The position numbers were made by a program, and so were the translations under genes. A stretch of 64,000 nucleotides of DNA from Sphingomonas cannabina (lineage in GTDB: Bacteria > Pseudomonadota > Alphaproteobacteria > Sphingomonadales > Sphingomonadaceae). This document shows, piece after piece, positions 24,344-32,678 of this stretch (positions are counted from its first letter, which is position 1; the number at the start of each line of letters is the position of its first letter). Below the pieces are notes generated by a model that saw only the letters and a program-made list of their open reading frames with translations, made no database searches and was not told the origin of the DNA. The stretch is from positions 843,501 to 907,500 of the forward strand of contig NZ_CP090059.1 in assembly GCF_021391395.1 (NCBI RefSeq), read 5' to 3'.

Positions 24344-25735
24344 TCAATAAGCGTTGCGGTGGACGAGAACCTGGGCCGTGCGGGCCAGGATGCCGACGTC
24401 GCGCAGCAGGCTCCAGCCGTGGAGATATTCGAGATCGGCCTTGAGCCGGTTGACGATATCGTGGCGATGTTCGGTCGCGCCGCGGAAGCCGCGGATCTGG
24501 GCAAGGCCGGTGATGCCGGGCTTCAGCGCGTGACGATGCCAGTATTGGCGGTCGACGCGCCAGAACAGCTCGTCCCCCGCCTTCGATCCGAGCGCATGGG
24601 GGCGCGGGCCGACCAGGCTCATGTCGCCGAGCAGCACGTTGATGAGCTGCGGCAGCTCGTCGATGCTGGTCTTGCGGATGACGCGGCCGACGCGGGTGAT
24701 GCGGTCGTCGTCGCGCCGGGTCGACTGGGTGCCGTCCGAATCGCTGGTCTCGACGTGCATCGAGCGGAACTTGAGGATGTGGAAGATGCGGTTGCCGCGG
24801 CCCATCCGCTCCTGGCGGAAGAAGACGGGGCCGGGCGAGTCGAGCTTGATCAGGATCGCCACCGCGATCATCGCCGGCAACAACACGATCAGCACCGGCA
24901 CAGTGAGCGCGATGTCGAGCGCGCGCTTCTTGGCGCGATTGGCGAGGTTGAGCGGCCCGCGCGACACCACCACGGTCGGCGTGCCGCCCAGATCGTGGAC
25001 CGCGAGCGGGCCGAGCTCGCTCATCTCGGGCACGATGATCTCGCCGAGGATGTTGGCGCCCTTCAGCACCTGCGCCCATTCGGCCTTGCGGTCGGGCGTG
25101 CAGCTGATCACCACCCGGTCATAGTGCCTCAGGATCGTGCCCAGGCGGTTCAGCATATAGGGGTCGTCGAGGTCGGAGCGCAGCGCCATGGTGCCGGCAT
25201 CGATGATGTCGCTGCCCAGGCATTCGTCGGGCACCGTGCCACCGTCGACGATCACCAGCTCGGCCTCGAGCTTGTCGCCGCAGGTCCGGCGGACGATGTG
25301 GCAGATGAGGAGGCGCTGGCTGATCAGCACCACGACCGTCGAGATCACGCCGATCGACAGCGCGAACCGCGGCAGCCGGCCGGTCACCTTGAGCGAGAAC
25401 ACCGCGAGCAGGAAGATCAGCGCCGTCGCGGCGAACGACAGCAGCGCCGCGCGGCAGCTCTTGGTCGGACTCGTCAGGCAGCGCGGGTTGTAGGCCTGGT
25501 TCTGGAAGGCGACGCCGGCATAGACGACCATCCCGCCGAGGAGCGAGGACCAGGCATGGCCGGACACGCTGCCCGGCTGCTCGACCTGCAGGCCCATGGC
25601 GAAGCCGACCAGCAGCGCGAGCGCATCGGCGCCGATCAGCATCAGGCACAGCCAGACCTTGGCGCTGCGCCGGGCAGCCGACCCTATCGAAGGGCGACTC
25701 GGATATCCTTGGATCGCTAGGTCAATCTTTGACAT
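24344..25735 (-). CDS. undecaprenyl-phosphate sugar phosphotransferase (GelB/GumD/WcaJ type)
   Basis: This is the priming enzyme of exopolysaccharide synthesis. It transfers a sugar-1-phosphate, probably glucose, to undecaprenyl phosphate. The 463-residue protein has four to five N-terminal spans (about 28-150), a central Rossmann-like region, a further span near residue 285, and the C-terminal catalytic domain with KRALDIALTVPVL, FFRQERMGRGNRIFHILKFRSM, KTSIDELPQLINVLLGDMS and VGPRPHA. The full two-domain form matches GelB/SpsB and GumD. It stands at the head of the locus, separated from the export genes by one small membrane-protein gene. Glucose as substrate is inferred from these homologues and galU-ugd. 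Confidence 0.94.
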   Translation of the reverse strand: MSKIDLAIQGYPSRPSIGSAARRSAKVWLCLMLIGADALALLVGFAMGLQVEQPGSVSGHAWSSLLGGMVVYAGVAFQNQAYNPRCLTSPTKSCRAALLSFAATALIFLLAVFSLKVTGRLPRFALSIGVISTVVVLISQRLLICHIVRRTCGDKLEAELVIVDGGTVPDECLGSDIIDAGTMALRSDLDDPYMLNRLGTILRHYDRVVISCTPDRKAEWAQVLKGANILGEIIVPEMSELGPLAVHDLGGTPTVVVSRGPLNLANRAKKRALDIALTVPVLIVLLPAMIAVAILIKLDSPGPVFFRQERMGRGNRIFHILKFRSMHVETSDSDGTQSTRRDDDRITRVGRVIRKTSIDELPQLINVLLGDMSLVGPRPHALGSKAGDELFWRVDRQYWHRHALKPGITGLAQIRGFRGATEHRHDIVNRLKADLEYLHGWSLLRDVGILARTAQVLVHRNAY

Positions 25736-25953
25736 GCGACACCTATTGTTATTGACGCGAACAGACCCCTTGGGATCGCCCGGCCGCCCGCGATGGTGAA
25801 TCCGCGCGCAACCGTGCTGCGGCGCAGCAGGACACAGCCGCCGTTTTGGTGCAAGCCATACCCCGGCCGGATTACGCCGATTTGGGACGACCTGTGCCTG
25901 GAGAGGGATTCGCCGAGAGCCGGCCGGAGCCGGACGGCGGCCGCGCGGGCCCG

Positions 25954-25988
25954 CCGATCAGGTCAGCCGATCAGGTCAGCCGATCAGG
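25954..25988. repeat. 13-bp tandem repeat at gene end
   Basis: The unit CCGATCAGGTCAG is present at 25954-25966 and 25967-25979, and its first nine bases again at 25980-25988. The last unit encodes the C-terminal residues LIG and the second includes the stop codon of the small membrane-protein gene. Slippage here would alter that C-terminus. Confidence 0.8.
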
Positions 25989-26200
25989 AACCAGCCGAGT
26001 CCGCCGAGCGCGAGGACGAAGACCAGCGGCCCAGCCCAGCGCGAGCCGAACTCGATCAGGCGATTGGCTTCGTCGACCGGAAAGGGCGGGATCTGCGGCT
26101 CATGACCGCCGTGGCGGGGGCGATAGGCCTCACCCGCTTCGTGCAGCGGAGCCGCTTGCGCTTTCGGCGAACGGTTCGGCTCGCCCAGGTCTCCAGACAT
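25976..26200 (-). CDS. small single-span membrane protein, SRWAG type
   Basis: This is a 74-residue hypothetical protein starting MSGDLGEPNRSP, with a hydrophilic His/Pro-rich N-terminus and one C-terminal span containing SRWAGPLVFVLALGG and ending FLIG. AGGACGGG lies just before the ATG. It is transcribed toward the sugar transferase gene, 240 bp upstream of it. Over the last 22 residues 12 positions match the small protein at 24064-24252, so the two appear to be paralogues bracketing the priming enzyme. No known domain was recognised. Confidence 0.68.
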   Translation of the reverse strand: MSGDLGEPNRSPKAQAAPLHEAGEAYRPRHGGHEPQIPPFPVDEANRLIEFGSRWAGPLVFVLALGGLGWFLIG

Positions 26201-26282
26201 CCCGTCCTATCCACGTTGGGCCGTTGGCTTCTGGCCTCAACGCTTCTTACGGGATAACGGCCGCTATTTCGAGCGAATTGCG

Positions 26283-26942
26283 TCAGGCGCGCGACAGCGC
26301 GGCGCTCCACGCATAGCCGCGGTAAAGCGGGCGGAAGTCGGCAGCCAGGCCGCGGTCGGCAGCGACCGTCCGGACGGCCGATTCGAGCTCCGCGCGCGGC
26401 GTCACGTCGAACCTGGCGAGCCAGGCGAACAGCAGCCGGCGCCACGCGGCGGGCAGGCCCTCCTGCTGGCCGAAGTCGACGATCGCGAGTCGTCCGCCCG
26501 GTCCCAGCACCTCGGCGCCGCGCGCGATCGTGCCGCGCCAGTCGGGAATCATCGACAGCGTGTAGCTCATGAACACCCGGTCGGGCGCGTCGAAGCCGAA
26601 CAGCGCCTTGGGATCGAAGCTGGTGGCATCGCCTTGCGCGAGCGTGATCCGCCCGTCCAGCCCCGCGCGGCGGACCGAGGTGCGCGCGGTCTCCAGCATC
26701 GCCTCCGAGATGTCGAAGCCATAGAAGCGCGCCTCCGGCCACGCCCGCGCCGCCGCGATCAGGTTGCGCGCGGTGCCGCAGCCGACCTCGATCACGCTGC
26801 CGCCGGGCGGCGGCGCCAGCTCGCGGATCAGCCGGTCGCGGCCGAGCAGATAATATTTGCGGGTGAGGTCGTAGACGTGCCGCTGGCTGCGATAGATCGC
26901 ATCCATATGGCGCGCATGGTCGCGCGCGTCGCCCTCCGCCAT
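26283..26942 (-). CDS. btaB: betaine-lipid N-methyltransferase BtaB
   Basis: This SAM-dependent methyltransferase of 219 residues should trimethylate diacylglyceryl-homoserine to give the phosphorus-free lipid DGTS. Motif I is VIEVGCGTARN, followed by FDISEAMLETA and QGDATSFD. The N-terminus contains YRSQRHVYDLTRKYYLLGRD, characteristic of BtaB. Its ATG follows directly after the TAG stop of btaA with no gap, so the pair forms an operon. It would act at the inner face of the membrane. The assignment depends strongly on the adjacent btaA. Confidence 0.92.
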   Translation of the reverse strand: MAEGDARDHARHMDAIYRSQRHVYDLTRKYYLLGRDRLIRELAPPPGGSVIEVGCGTARNLIAAARAWPEARFYGFDISEAMLETARTSVRRAGLDGRITLAQGDATSFDPKALFGFDAPDRVFMSYTLSMIPDWRGTIARGAEVLGPGGRLAIVDFGQQEGLPAAWRRLLFAWLARFDVTPRAELESAVRTVAADRGLAADFRPLYRGYAWSAALSRA

Positions 26943-28175
26943 CTACTTGAGCACGTAGAGATGGACGCCGCCGTAGATCGCCGACCGGTCGCGCCGCGTG
27001 TAGTCGAGCGACTCCTCCGCACGATAATCCCAGCGGTCGAGAAGCTCCTGCGGGATGCGGCCCGGCAGCAGCGACGGCGCGGCGGCGGTGCGGAACAGCA
27101 CGCGCGCGCCCGGCCGGGCGGTGCGGGTGATCTCGGCCCACAGTGCCGTCAGCTGCGCGTCCGTCATCCAATCCTGCGCGTCGAGCAGGATATAGCGGTC
27201 GCGCGACTGGTCGGGCAGCGAGCCGAGATGCTCGGTCATGTTGACATGACGGATCTCGACGCGGTCGACGCGCTCGACCACCGCCGCATAATTCTCGGGC
27301 TTGAGATAGGGCGGCAGCGGCGCTTCGGGGGACTTGCCGTAGCCGCGGCCGAACGCCTGCCAGGCGAAATAATTGTCGGCGAGGTCGAAATCGCAGGCGA
27401 GCTTCTCCAGCCGCCGCCGGAGCACGGTGCGCATCCCCTCCGGATCGTCGGAGGCGAGCGACTCATATTGCGCCGGCGGGATGCCGAGCCCGAACAGCGA
27501 GGCGGGCTGGTCGATCACCCAGCGCACGAACTTCTTGTCGAAGAAGGGGGCGAACTTGGTGCGGAAGATCTCGCGCTGCTCGTCGATCGTGCGGGCCTCG
27601 AGCATCACCCTGGGATCGACGCCATAGGCCTTGGCCATCAGGTGCGCGAGGCCGATGAAGCCGCCGAGCAGCCCGCGCTTGTAGAAACCCCGTGCGAAAC
27701 CCGAGATGCGCCGCCGCCCGATCAGCTCGCGGCCTTCCCAATAGCGCCGCGTCGTCTCGTCGAGATGGGGGCGGACATGGTGCATGTACGCCCGGATGTT
27801 CTCCTTCGAATCGGCCTCGCCGAAGAAACGGTGGAACGCCGGATAGTCGGGCAGGTGCTTCGCCGCGGCGAGCTTCAGCTTGTTGAGCGCGATGTGCGCG
27901 GTGTTGAGGTCGACCGCGGTGATCGCCTTGGGGTTGGCGGTGAGATAGGAGAGGACGTTGCAGCCGCCGCTGGCGATGGTGACGACATGGCTGTCCGGCT
28001 GGATCGCCAGCGCCTCCATGTCGACCTCGGGATCCTCCCAGATCTGGGCATAGACCAGGCCGCGGAAGGCGAAGGTGAAGGCGCGTTCGAGCAGCCCCTG
28101 TTTCGAGAGATGCTCATGGCGGTGAACCGCCCCGCGGACGGCGCGGTTGCCCGGCGCCTTGGCTGACAACCCCAT
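26943..28175 (-). CDS. btaA: SAM:diacylglycerol 3-amino-3-carboxypropyltransferase BtaA
   Basis: This is the first enzyme of betaine-lipid synthesis: it moves the aminocarboxypropyl group of SAM to diacylglycerol. The 410-residue protein has AQIWEDPEVDMEAL, the SAM-binding strand VVTIASGGCNVLSYL followed by AVDLNTAHIALNKLKL, and the late motif LLDAQDWM, all typical of BtaA. It lies head of the btaA-btaB operon. In other alphaproteobacteria these genes are induced by phosphate starvation so that phospholipids can be replaced. A weak Pho-box-like sequence lies 68 bp before the start. Confidence 0.94.
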   Translation of the reverse strand: MGLSAKAPGNRAVRGAVHRHEHLSKQGLLERAFTFAFRGLVYAQIWEDPEVDMEALAIQPDSHVVTIASGGCNVLSYLTANPKAITAVDLNTAHIALNKLKLAAAKHLPDYPAFHRFFGEADSKENIRAYMHHVRPHLDETTRRYWEGRELIGRRRISGFARGFYKRGLLGGFIGLAHLMAKAYGVDPRVMLEARTIDEQREIFRTKFAPFFDKKFVRWVIDQPASLFGLGIPPAQYESLASDDPEGMRTVLRRRLEKLACDFDLADNYFAWQAFGRGYGKSPEAPLPPYLKPENYAAVVERVDRVEIRHVNMTEHLGSLPDQSRDRYILLDAQDWMTDAQLTALWAEITRTARPGARVLFRTAAAPSLLPGRIPQELLDRWDYRAEESLDYTRRDRSAIYGGVHLYVLK

Positions 28176-28242
28176 GTCTGAACTCGATGCTCCGCTTGGA
28201 AAGCCCGTATCTTACGGATTCCATTGGCGCTAGGCCAGCATG

Positions 28243-28260
28243 GTGTCAGTTTCGTGACGC
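28243..28260 (-). promoter_or_regulatory. weak Pho-box candidate upstream of btaA
   Basis: On the minus strand GCGTCAC and CTGACAC form two seven-base units separated by GAAA, the geometry of a PhoB site (CTGTCAT-N4-CTGTCAT). Only about four and five of seven positions match the consensus. Support comes mainly from context, as btaA is a classical phosphate-starvation gene. Confidence 0.35.
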
Positions 28261-28355
28261 GCAGCGGCGGCCAGATGCACGATCGGGGTGGCATTCGCGC
28301 CCGCGAAGGACTAGGTGGGCGCCACATTCCTTCGCAAAGGACAACCGCCGCCTTC

Positions 28356-28808
28356 ATGCGCATCGCCATTGCCGCGGATCATGCCGCGTTCGCCCTCAAG
28401 CAGACGTTGGCCGAATGGCTGAGCGGGGAAGGGCACGATGTGCTCGACCTCGGCACTCAGAGCACGGAAAGCGTCGACTATCCCGACTATGGCTACCGCC
28501 TCGCGCGCGCCATCGCCGAGGGTCAGGCCGAGCGCGGCGTCGCGCTGTGCGGGTCGGGCATCGGCATCTCGATCGCGGTCAACCGCGAGCGCGCATGCCG
28601 CTGCGCCTTGGTCTCCGAACCCTATTCGGCGGCGCTTGCCCGCCAGCACAACGATGCCAATGTGATCGCGCTCGGCGCGCGGCTGACCGGTATCGACATG
28701 GCCAAGGCCTGCGTGACCGCGTTCCTTTCCACCGATTTCCTCGGTGACCGCCACACCCGCCGCGTCGAGAAGCTCGGCGCCCCCGACCTTGACGGAGATG
28801 CCCGATGA
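28356..28808 (+). CDS. rpiB: ribose-5-phosphate isomerase B
   Basis: This enzyme interconverts ribose-5-phosphate and ribulose-5-phosphate in the pentose phosphate pathway. The 150-residue protein starts [15 protein letters not shown] and carries the active-site Cys in [15 protein letters not shown] and the conserved [13 protein letters not shown]. Length equals that of bacterial RpiB proteins. The ATG at 28356 was chosen since the fold begins immediately there; a longer frame adds unconserved sequence. Its TGA overlaps the glyA start by four bases, as is common in alphaproteobacteria where rpiB-glyA-nrdR cluster. Confidence 0.93.
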   Translation: MRIAIAADHAAFALKQTLAEWLSGEGHDVLDLGTQSTESVDYPDYGYRLARAIAEGQAERGVALCGSGIGISIAVNRERACRCALVSEPYSAALARQHNDANVIALGARLTGIDMAKACVTAFLSTDFLGDRHTRRVEKLGAPDLDGDAR

Positions 28809-30115
28809 GCAGCCACGCCCTTTTCAGCGACGTCCAGCCGGACGGTTTCTTCACCCGCAATCTTGCCGACGCCGATCCGGCGGTGTTCGCCGGCGTCGCG
28901 CATGAGCTCGACCGCGAGCAGCATCAGATCGAGCTGATCGCCAGCGAGAACATCGTCTCCAGGGCGGTGCTCGAAGCGCAGGGATCGGTGTTCACCAACA
29001 AATATGCCGAGGGCTATCCCGGCAAGCGCTATTACCAGGGCTGCCATCCCTCGGACGAGGTCGAGCAGCTGGCGATCGATCGCGTCAAGGCGCTGTTCGG
29101 CTGCGACTTCGCCAACGTCCAGCCGCATTCGGGCGCGCAGGCCAACGGCGCGGTGATGCTGGCGCTGACCAAGCCCGGCGACACGATCATGGGCCTCAGC
29201 CTCGATTCGGGCGGGCACCTGACTCACGGCGCGCGCGCGGCGATGAGCGGCAAGTGGTTCAACGCCGTCCAGTACGGCGTGACGCCGGACACGCACCTCA
29301 TCGACTTCGACCAGGTCGAGCGGCTGGCGAAGGAGCACAGGCCGACGCTGATCATCGCCGGCGGCTCGGCCTATCCGCGCCACATCGACTTCGCCCGCTT
29401 CCGCGCGATCGCGGACGAGGTCGGCGCCTATTTCATGGTCGACATGGCGCATTTCGCGGGCCTTGTCGCCGGCGGCGTCCATCCCTCGCCGTTCGGCCAT
29501 GCCCATGTCGTCACCACCACCACGCACAAGACGCTGCGCGGGCCCCGGGGTGGCGCGGTGTTCACCAATGACGAGGCGATCGCCAAGAAGATCAACTCGG
29601 CGGTGTTCCCGGGCCTCCAGGGCGGGCCGCTGATGCACGTCATCGCCGCCAAGGCGGTCGCGTTCGGCGAGGCGCTGCGGCCCGAGTTCAAGACCTATGC
29701 CGCGGCGGTGGTCGAGAATGCCAAGGTGCTGGCCGCGACGCTGGCCGAGCGCGGCGCCAACCTCGTCTCGGGCGGCACCGACACGCATCTCGCGCTGGTC
29801 GACCTGACCCCGCTCGGCGTCACCGGCAAGGATGCCGACGAGGCGCTGGAGCGCGCCGCGATCACCTGCAACAAGAACGGCATCCCCAACGATCCGCTGC
29901 CGCCGGTCAAGACCAGCGGCATCCGCGTCGGATCGCCCGCCGGCACCACGCGCGGCTTCGGCCCGGCCGAGTTCCGAGAGATCGGCAACATGGTGGCGGA
30001 CGTGCTCGACGGCCTCCGCAAGAACGGCGAGGCTGGCGACGCGCAGGTCGAGGCCAATGTCCGCGAACGGGTGCGCGCGCTGTGCGAGCGCTTCCCCATC
30101 TATCCTGATGCGTGA
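28805..30115 (+). CDS. glyA: serine hydroxymethyltransferase
   Basis: This pyridoxal-phosphate enzyme converts serine and tetrahydrofolate to glycine and methylene-tetrahydrofolate. The 436-residue sequence contains [16 protein letters not shown], the cofactor lysine in [14 protein letters not shown], and [19 protein letters not shown]. It is coupled to rpiB by a four-base overlap. A very long perfect palindrome separates it from nrdR. Confidence 0.98.
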   Translation: MSSHALFSDVQPDGFFTRNLADADPAVFAGVAHELDREQHQIELIASENIVSRAVLEAQGSVFTNKYAEGYPGKRYYQGCHPSDEVEQLAIDRVKALFGCDFANVQPHSGAQANGAVMLALTKPGDTIMGLSLDSGGHLTHGARAAMSGKWFNAVQYGVTPDTHLIDFDQVERLAKEHRPTLIIAGGSAYPRHIDFARFRAIADEVGAYFMVDMAHFAGLVAGGVHPSPFGHAHVVTTTTHKTLRGPRGGAVFTNDEAIAKKINSAVFPGLQGGPLMHVIAAKAVAFGEALRPEFKTYAAAVVENAKVLAATLAERGANLVSGGTDTHLALVDLTPLGVTGKDADEALERAAITCNKNGIPNDPLPPVKTSGIRVGSPAGTTRGFGPAEFREIGNMVADVLDGLRKNGEAGDAQVEANVRERVRALCERFPIYPDA

Positions 30116-30131
30116 TGCGCGTGCGCGCGTC

Positions 30132-30213
30132 CGGCACCAGCCCGCTCCCCCACCCGGCCACCCAAGCAAGCTATCCTAGATGGGTGGCCGGGTGGGGGAG
30201 CGGGCTGGTGCCG
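30132..30213. repeat. 33-bp perfect inverted repeat (REP family A)
   Basis: The arms 30132-30164 and 30181-30213 are exact reverse complements of 33 bases around a 16-base loop. The core words CCCGCTCCCCCACCCGG and TGGGTGGCCGGG recur at 50183-50246 and at 51429-51599, so this is a dispersed family. It occupies the gap between glyA and nrdR and ends 22 bp before the nrdR start codon, so it could affect both messenger stability and translation. Confidence 0.93.
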
Positions 30214-30235
30214 CTTCTCCGCGAGGAGCAATAAA

Positions 30236-30697
30236 ATGCGCTGCCCGTTCTGCGCCCATGAGAACAGCCAGGTGAAGGACAGCCGCCCTACCGAGGACGG
30301 GGCGGCGATCCGGCGGCGGCGGCAGTGCGAGGCGTGCGGCGCGCGCTTCACCACCTTCGAGCGCATCCAGCTGCGCGAGCTCACCGTGCTCAAGAGCGAC
30401 GAACGCCGCCAGCTGTTCGACCGCGACAAGCTGGTGCGATCGATCACCGTCGCCTGCCGTAAGCGCGGCATCGATTCGGCGCAGATCGAGCAGCTCGTTT
30501 CCGGCATCCAGCGCCAGCTCGAGACCCAGGGTGATGGCGAAGTGCCGGCGAGCCGTATCGGCGAGCTGGTGATGGACGGGCTGAAGGCGCTCGATTCGGT
30601 CGCCTACATCCGCTTCGCCAGCGTCTACAAGGACTTCCGCGAGGCCAAGGATTTCGAGGAGTTCGCCGGCAACGTCAGCGAGGCGGGGCGGGGGTGA
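30236..30697 (+). CDS. nrdR: ribonucleotide reductase regulator NrdR
   Basis: This is the ATP/dATP-sensing repressor of ribonucleotide reductase genes. The 153-residue protein begins with the zinc ribbon [18 protein letters not shown], then [18 protein letters not shown], followed by an ATP-cone domain ([19 protein letters not shown]). A CGAGGAG site precedes the ATG. The next gene starts within its stop codon. Confidence 0.97.
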   Translation: MRCPFCAHENSQVKDSRPTEDGAAIRRRRQCEACGARFTTFERIQLRELTVLKSDERRQLFDRDKLVRSITVACRKRGIDSAQIEQLVSGIQRQLETQGDGEVPASRIGELVMDGLKALDSVAYIRFASVYKDFREAKDFEEFAGNVSEAGRG

Positions 30698-31425
30698 GCG
30701 CCGACTTGCTTCCGCCCGCCATCGTCCTGGTCCGTCCGCAGCTTGGTGAGAACATCGGCAAGGCGGCGCGGGCGATGCTCAACTTCGGGCTGACCGAGAT
30801 GCGCCTGGTCGCCCCGCGCGACGGCTGGCCCAATCCCGCCGCCGGCCCCGCCGCGAGCGGCGCCGACGTGGTGCTCGCAGACGCGCGCGTGTTCGACAGC
30901 GTCGCCGAAGCGGTGGCCGACTGTGCGCACGTCTATGCGACGACGGTGCGCAAGCGCGGCGTGACCAAGCCGGTGGTGACGCCGGAAGAGGCCGCACGCT
31001 CGATCCGCAGCGAGGCGGGCCGCTCGGCGATTCTGTTCGGCCCCGAGCGGTCGGGACTCGAGACCGATGATGTCGCGCTCGCCCGCACGATCGTGACGGT
31101 GCCGATCAACCCCGAGTTCGGCTCGCTCAACCTGGCGCAGGCAGTGATCCTGGTCGCCTATGAATGGTCGAAGGGTGCGGCCCTCAAGAGCCCGCCTGCG
31201 GTCGAGCTCGATCCACCGGCGCCGCAGGAGGAACTCGACGGCCTGATCGGACAGCTCGACGCGATGCTTGATCGCTCGGGCTATTTCTACCCGCCCGACC
31301 GTGTTCCCGCGACCAAGCGGACGCTGCGTACGTTGCTGACGAAGCCTGCCTGGTCGAGCCAGGAGCTGCGGACCCTGCGCGGCGTGTTGTCGGCGCTCGA
31401 CGGGAAGAAGCGGCCGCGCATCTGA
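30694..31425 (+). CDS. trmJ: tRNA/rRNA methyltransferase of SpoU/TrmJ type
   Basis: This SPOUT-fold enzyme probably makes 2'-O-methyl groups at tRNA position 32. The 243-residue protein has motif 1 [20 protein letters not shown], motif 2 [14 protein letters not shown], and motif 3 [24 protein letters not shown]-terminal helical extension (about 170-243) matches TrmJ rather than the shorter TrmL. Translation starts at a GTG that overlaps the nrdR stop by four bases. Exact target is inferred from family. Confidence 0.88.
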   Translation: MSADLLPPAIVLVRPQLGENIGKAARAMLNFGLTEMRLVAPRDGWPNPAAGPAASGADVVLADARVFDSVAEAVADCAHVYATTVRKRGVTKPVVTPEEAARSIRSEAGRSAILFGPERSGLETDDVALARTIVTVPINPEFGSLNLAQAVILVAYEWSKGAALKSPPAVELDPPAPQEELDGLIGQLDAMLDRSGYFYPPDRVPATKRTLRTLLTKPAWSSQELRTLRGVLSALDGKKRPRI

Positions 31426-31486
31426 TCGATGATTTTCGTCAGCGAGCAAGCTAACAATATTGCGAATCGGCCAAGTGGGGGTCTTT

Positions 31487-31744
31487 ATGATGCCGTTGAG
31501 GTTGCTTGCGCTTGTCGCTCTCGCATCCGTTCCACTGACTGCTCAAGCGCAGGGCCCTGCGCCCGCGACTGAGAAGAAGGACGATCCCGACCGCAAGATC
31601 TGCCGGAGGGAGGCTCCTCCGACCGGCAGCATCATGGGTGGCAAGCGCGTCTGTCACACCCGTGCCGAGTGGGATGCGATCGACGCCGCCAATCGCACGA
31701 GCGTCGAGCGCATGCAGGACCTTCGCAGCATGTCGACCCGATAG
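31487..31744 (+). CDS. small secreted protein, KICRR/TGS/CHT family
   Basis: This is an 85-residue hypothetical protein with a clear signal peptide (MMPLRLLALVALASVPLTAQAQ). The mature part is hydrophilic and contains KICRREAPPTGS, then RVCHTRAEWDA. Two cysteines about twenty residues apart could form a disulfide. The next gene, about 155 bp on, encodes a protein with the same pattern, so the two are tandem paralogues. The ATG at 31487 was chosen because it opens the signal peptide. Function unknown. Confidence 0.72.
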   Translation: MMPLRLLALVALASVPLTAQAQGPAPATEKKDDPDRKICRREAPPTGSIMGGKRVCHTRAEWDAIDAANRTSVERMQDLRSMSTR

Positions 31745-31900
31745 CGGAAATCGTTCAGCGCCGGCCGAACATCGCGAAATCATAGATGATCGACGCCTCG
31801 TCAGCCGCTCTTGCGGTTCGGCGATCGCGGCATTCGGCAGGAACTCTTCTCTTTTGTAGGAAACGGCATAGCATGCCCGGATCTATCGGGGGATTCGATA

Positions 31901-32167
31901 ATGTCTTTGCTCGTGTTGGTTGCAGCAATGGCTTTTTCCGCCGCAGCGCCAGGTCAGGGACCTTCCACACCTGCGCCGGACCAGGCAGCAGCTGCAACCG
32001 AAAAACCGGCCAAGGAGAAGAAGATCTGTCGGCGCACGCAAGTGACCGGATCCTATTTCTTCGCCCGCGAATGCCATACTCAGGCCGAATGGGACGCAAT
32101 GACCGAGCGGGCGCAGGAATCCTTCGCGCGGCGTCGGACCGGCCTGCAGGGGCTGGATATGAAATAG
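31901..32167 (+). CDS. small secreted protein, KICRR/TGS/CHT family
   Basis: This is an 88-residue protein with a signal peptide (MSLLVLVAAMAFSAAAPGQ) and a Pro/Ala/Lys-rich linker. It has KKICRRTQVTGSYF and ECHTQAEWDAM, the same two-cysteine signature as the preceding small protein. The longer upstream extension in frame was rejected, since it would bury the signal. It is convergent with a chorismate mutase gene 26 bp away. No enzymatic motif is visible; an envelope role is only a guess. Confidence 0.7.
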   Translation: MSLLVLVAAMAFSAAAPGQGPSTPAPDQAAAATEKPAKEKKICRRTQVTGSYFFARECHTQAEWDAMTERAQESFARRRTGLQGLDMK

Positions 32168-32193
32168 CGCGGCCAGGAACCAGGCGCTGATCG

Positions 32194-32496
32194 TCAGCGC
32201 GCGTCGAACTTCTCGAATTCGTAGGCAATCGAGGCCTCGACCAGCCGGTCCCACAGCTCGGCGATCGCGTCCGCCGGCATTCCGGTCGCTTCAGCGGCGG
32301 CGCGTGCGTTGGCGATCACCTGGGCCTTTCGCGCCTCGTCGCGCACATGGCTCCGCTCCGGCTTGATGCGCGCGGCGGCGTCCATATAGCCGAAGCGGCG
32401 CCTCAGCAGCGCGATCAGCCGCCGGTCGACGTCGTCGACGCCGGCGCGCACCTCCAGCATCGTCGTGCAGTCTTCGGGATCGAGGATCTCTGTCAT
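32194..32496 (-). CDS. chorismate mutase, AroQ type, monofunctional
   Basis: This small all-helical enzyme of 100 residues converts chorismate to prephenate for phenylalanine and tyrosine synthesis. The family pattern is seen in VRAGVDDVDRRLIALLRRRF, then KPERSHVRDEARKAQVI and IAELWDRLVEASIAYEF. It lies alone on the minus strand. PchB-like isochorismate-pyruvate lyases share this fold, but no siderophore genes are nearby, so mutase is the preferred call. The ATG at 32496 starts directly before the first helix. Confidence 0.88.
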   Translation of the reverse strand: MTEILDPEDCTTMLEVRAGVDDVDRRLIALLRRRFGYMDAAARIKPERSHVRDEARKAQVIANARAAAEATGMPADAIAELWDRLVEASIAYEFEKFDAR

Positions 32497-32535
32497 GGGC
32501 GCGGCTGATGGCGGGCGGCGCGGGGTCTGTCCAGC

Positions 32536-32564
32536 TTGACTTGGCGGGAAAGCGCGGCTAGGCG
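32536..32564 (+). promoter_or_regulatory. candidate promoter for rpsD
   Basis: TTGACT at 32536-32541 and TAGGCG at 32559-32564 are separated by exactly 17 bp and lie about 115 bp before the rpsD start codon. The leader between them and the gene is long enough for S4-type translational control, although no structure was assigned. Confidence 0.5.
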
Positions 32565-32678
32565 CGCGCCTTCGCAATCGGCCCCGCATCCCGGTGAAGC
32601 GGTGGCCCTGCCTTCCTCCATGGATCAGCAGAGCGGCATACCGGGACGAACGTCGTTAGCAATTGCAAGGATTTACTG

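Noticed and set aside
30100..30235. Intrinsic terminator after glyA
   Set aside because: The 33-bp stem has no T-run on either side and is a member of a dispersed repeat family, so it was listed as a repeat.
31738..32228. Minus-strand frame antisense to the small secreted protein gene
   Set aside because: It lacks a signal or domain and contains the reverse of the conserved KICRR/CHT segment, which is preserved on the plus strand in both paralogues.
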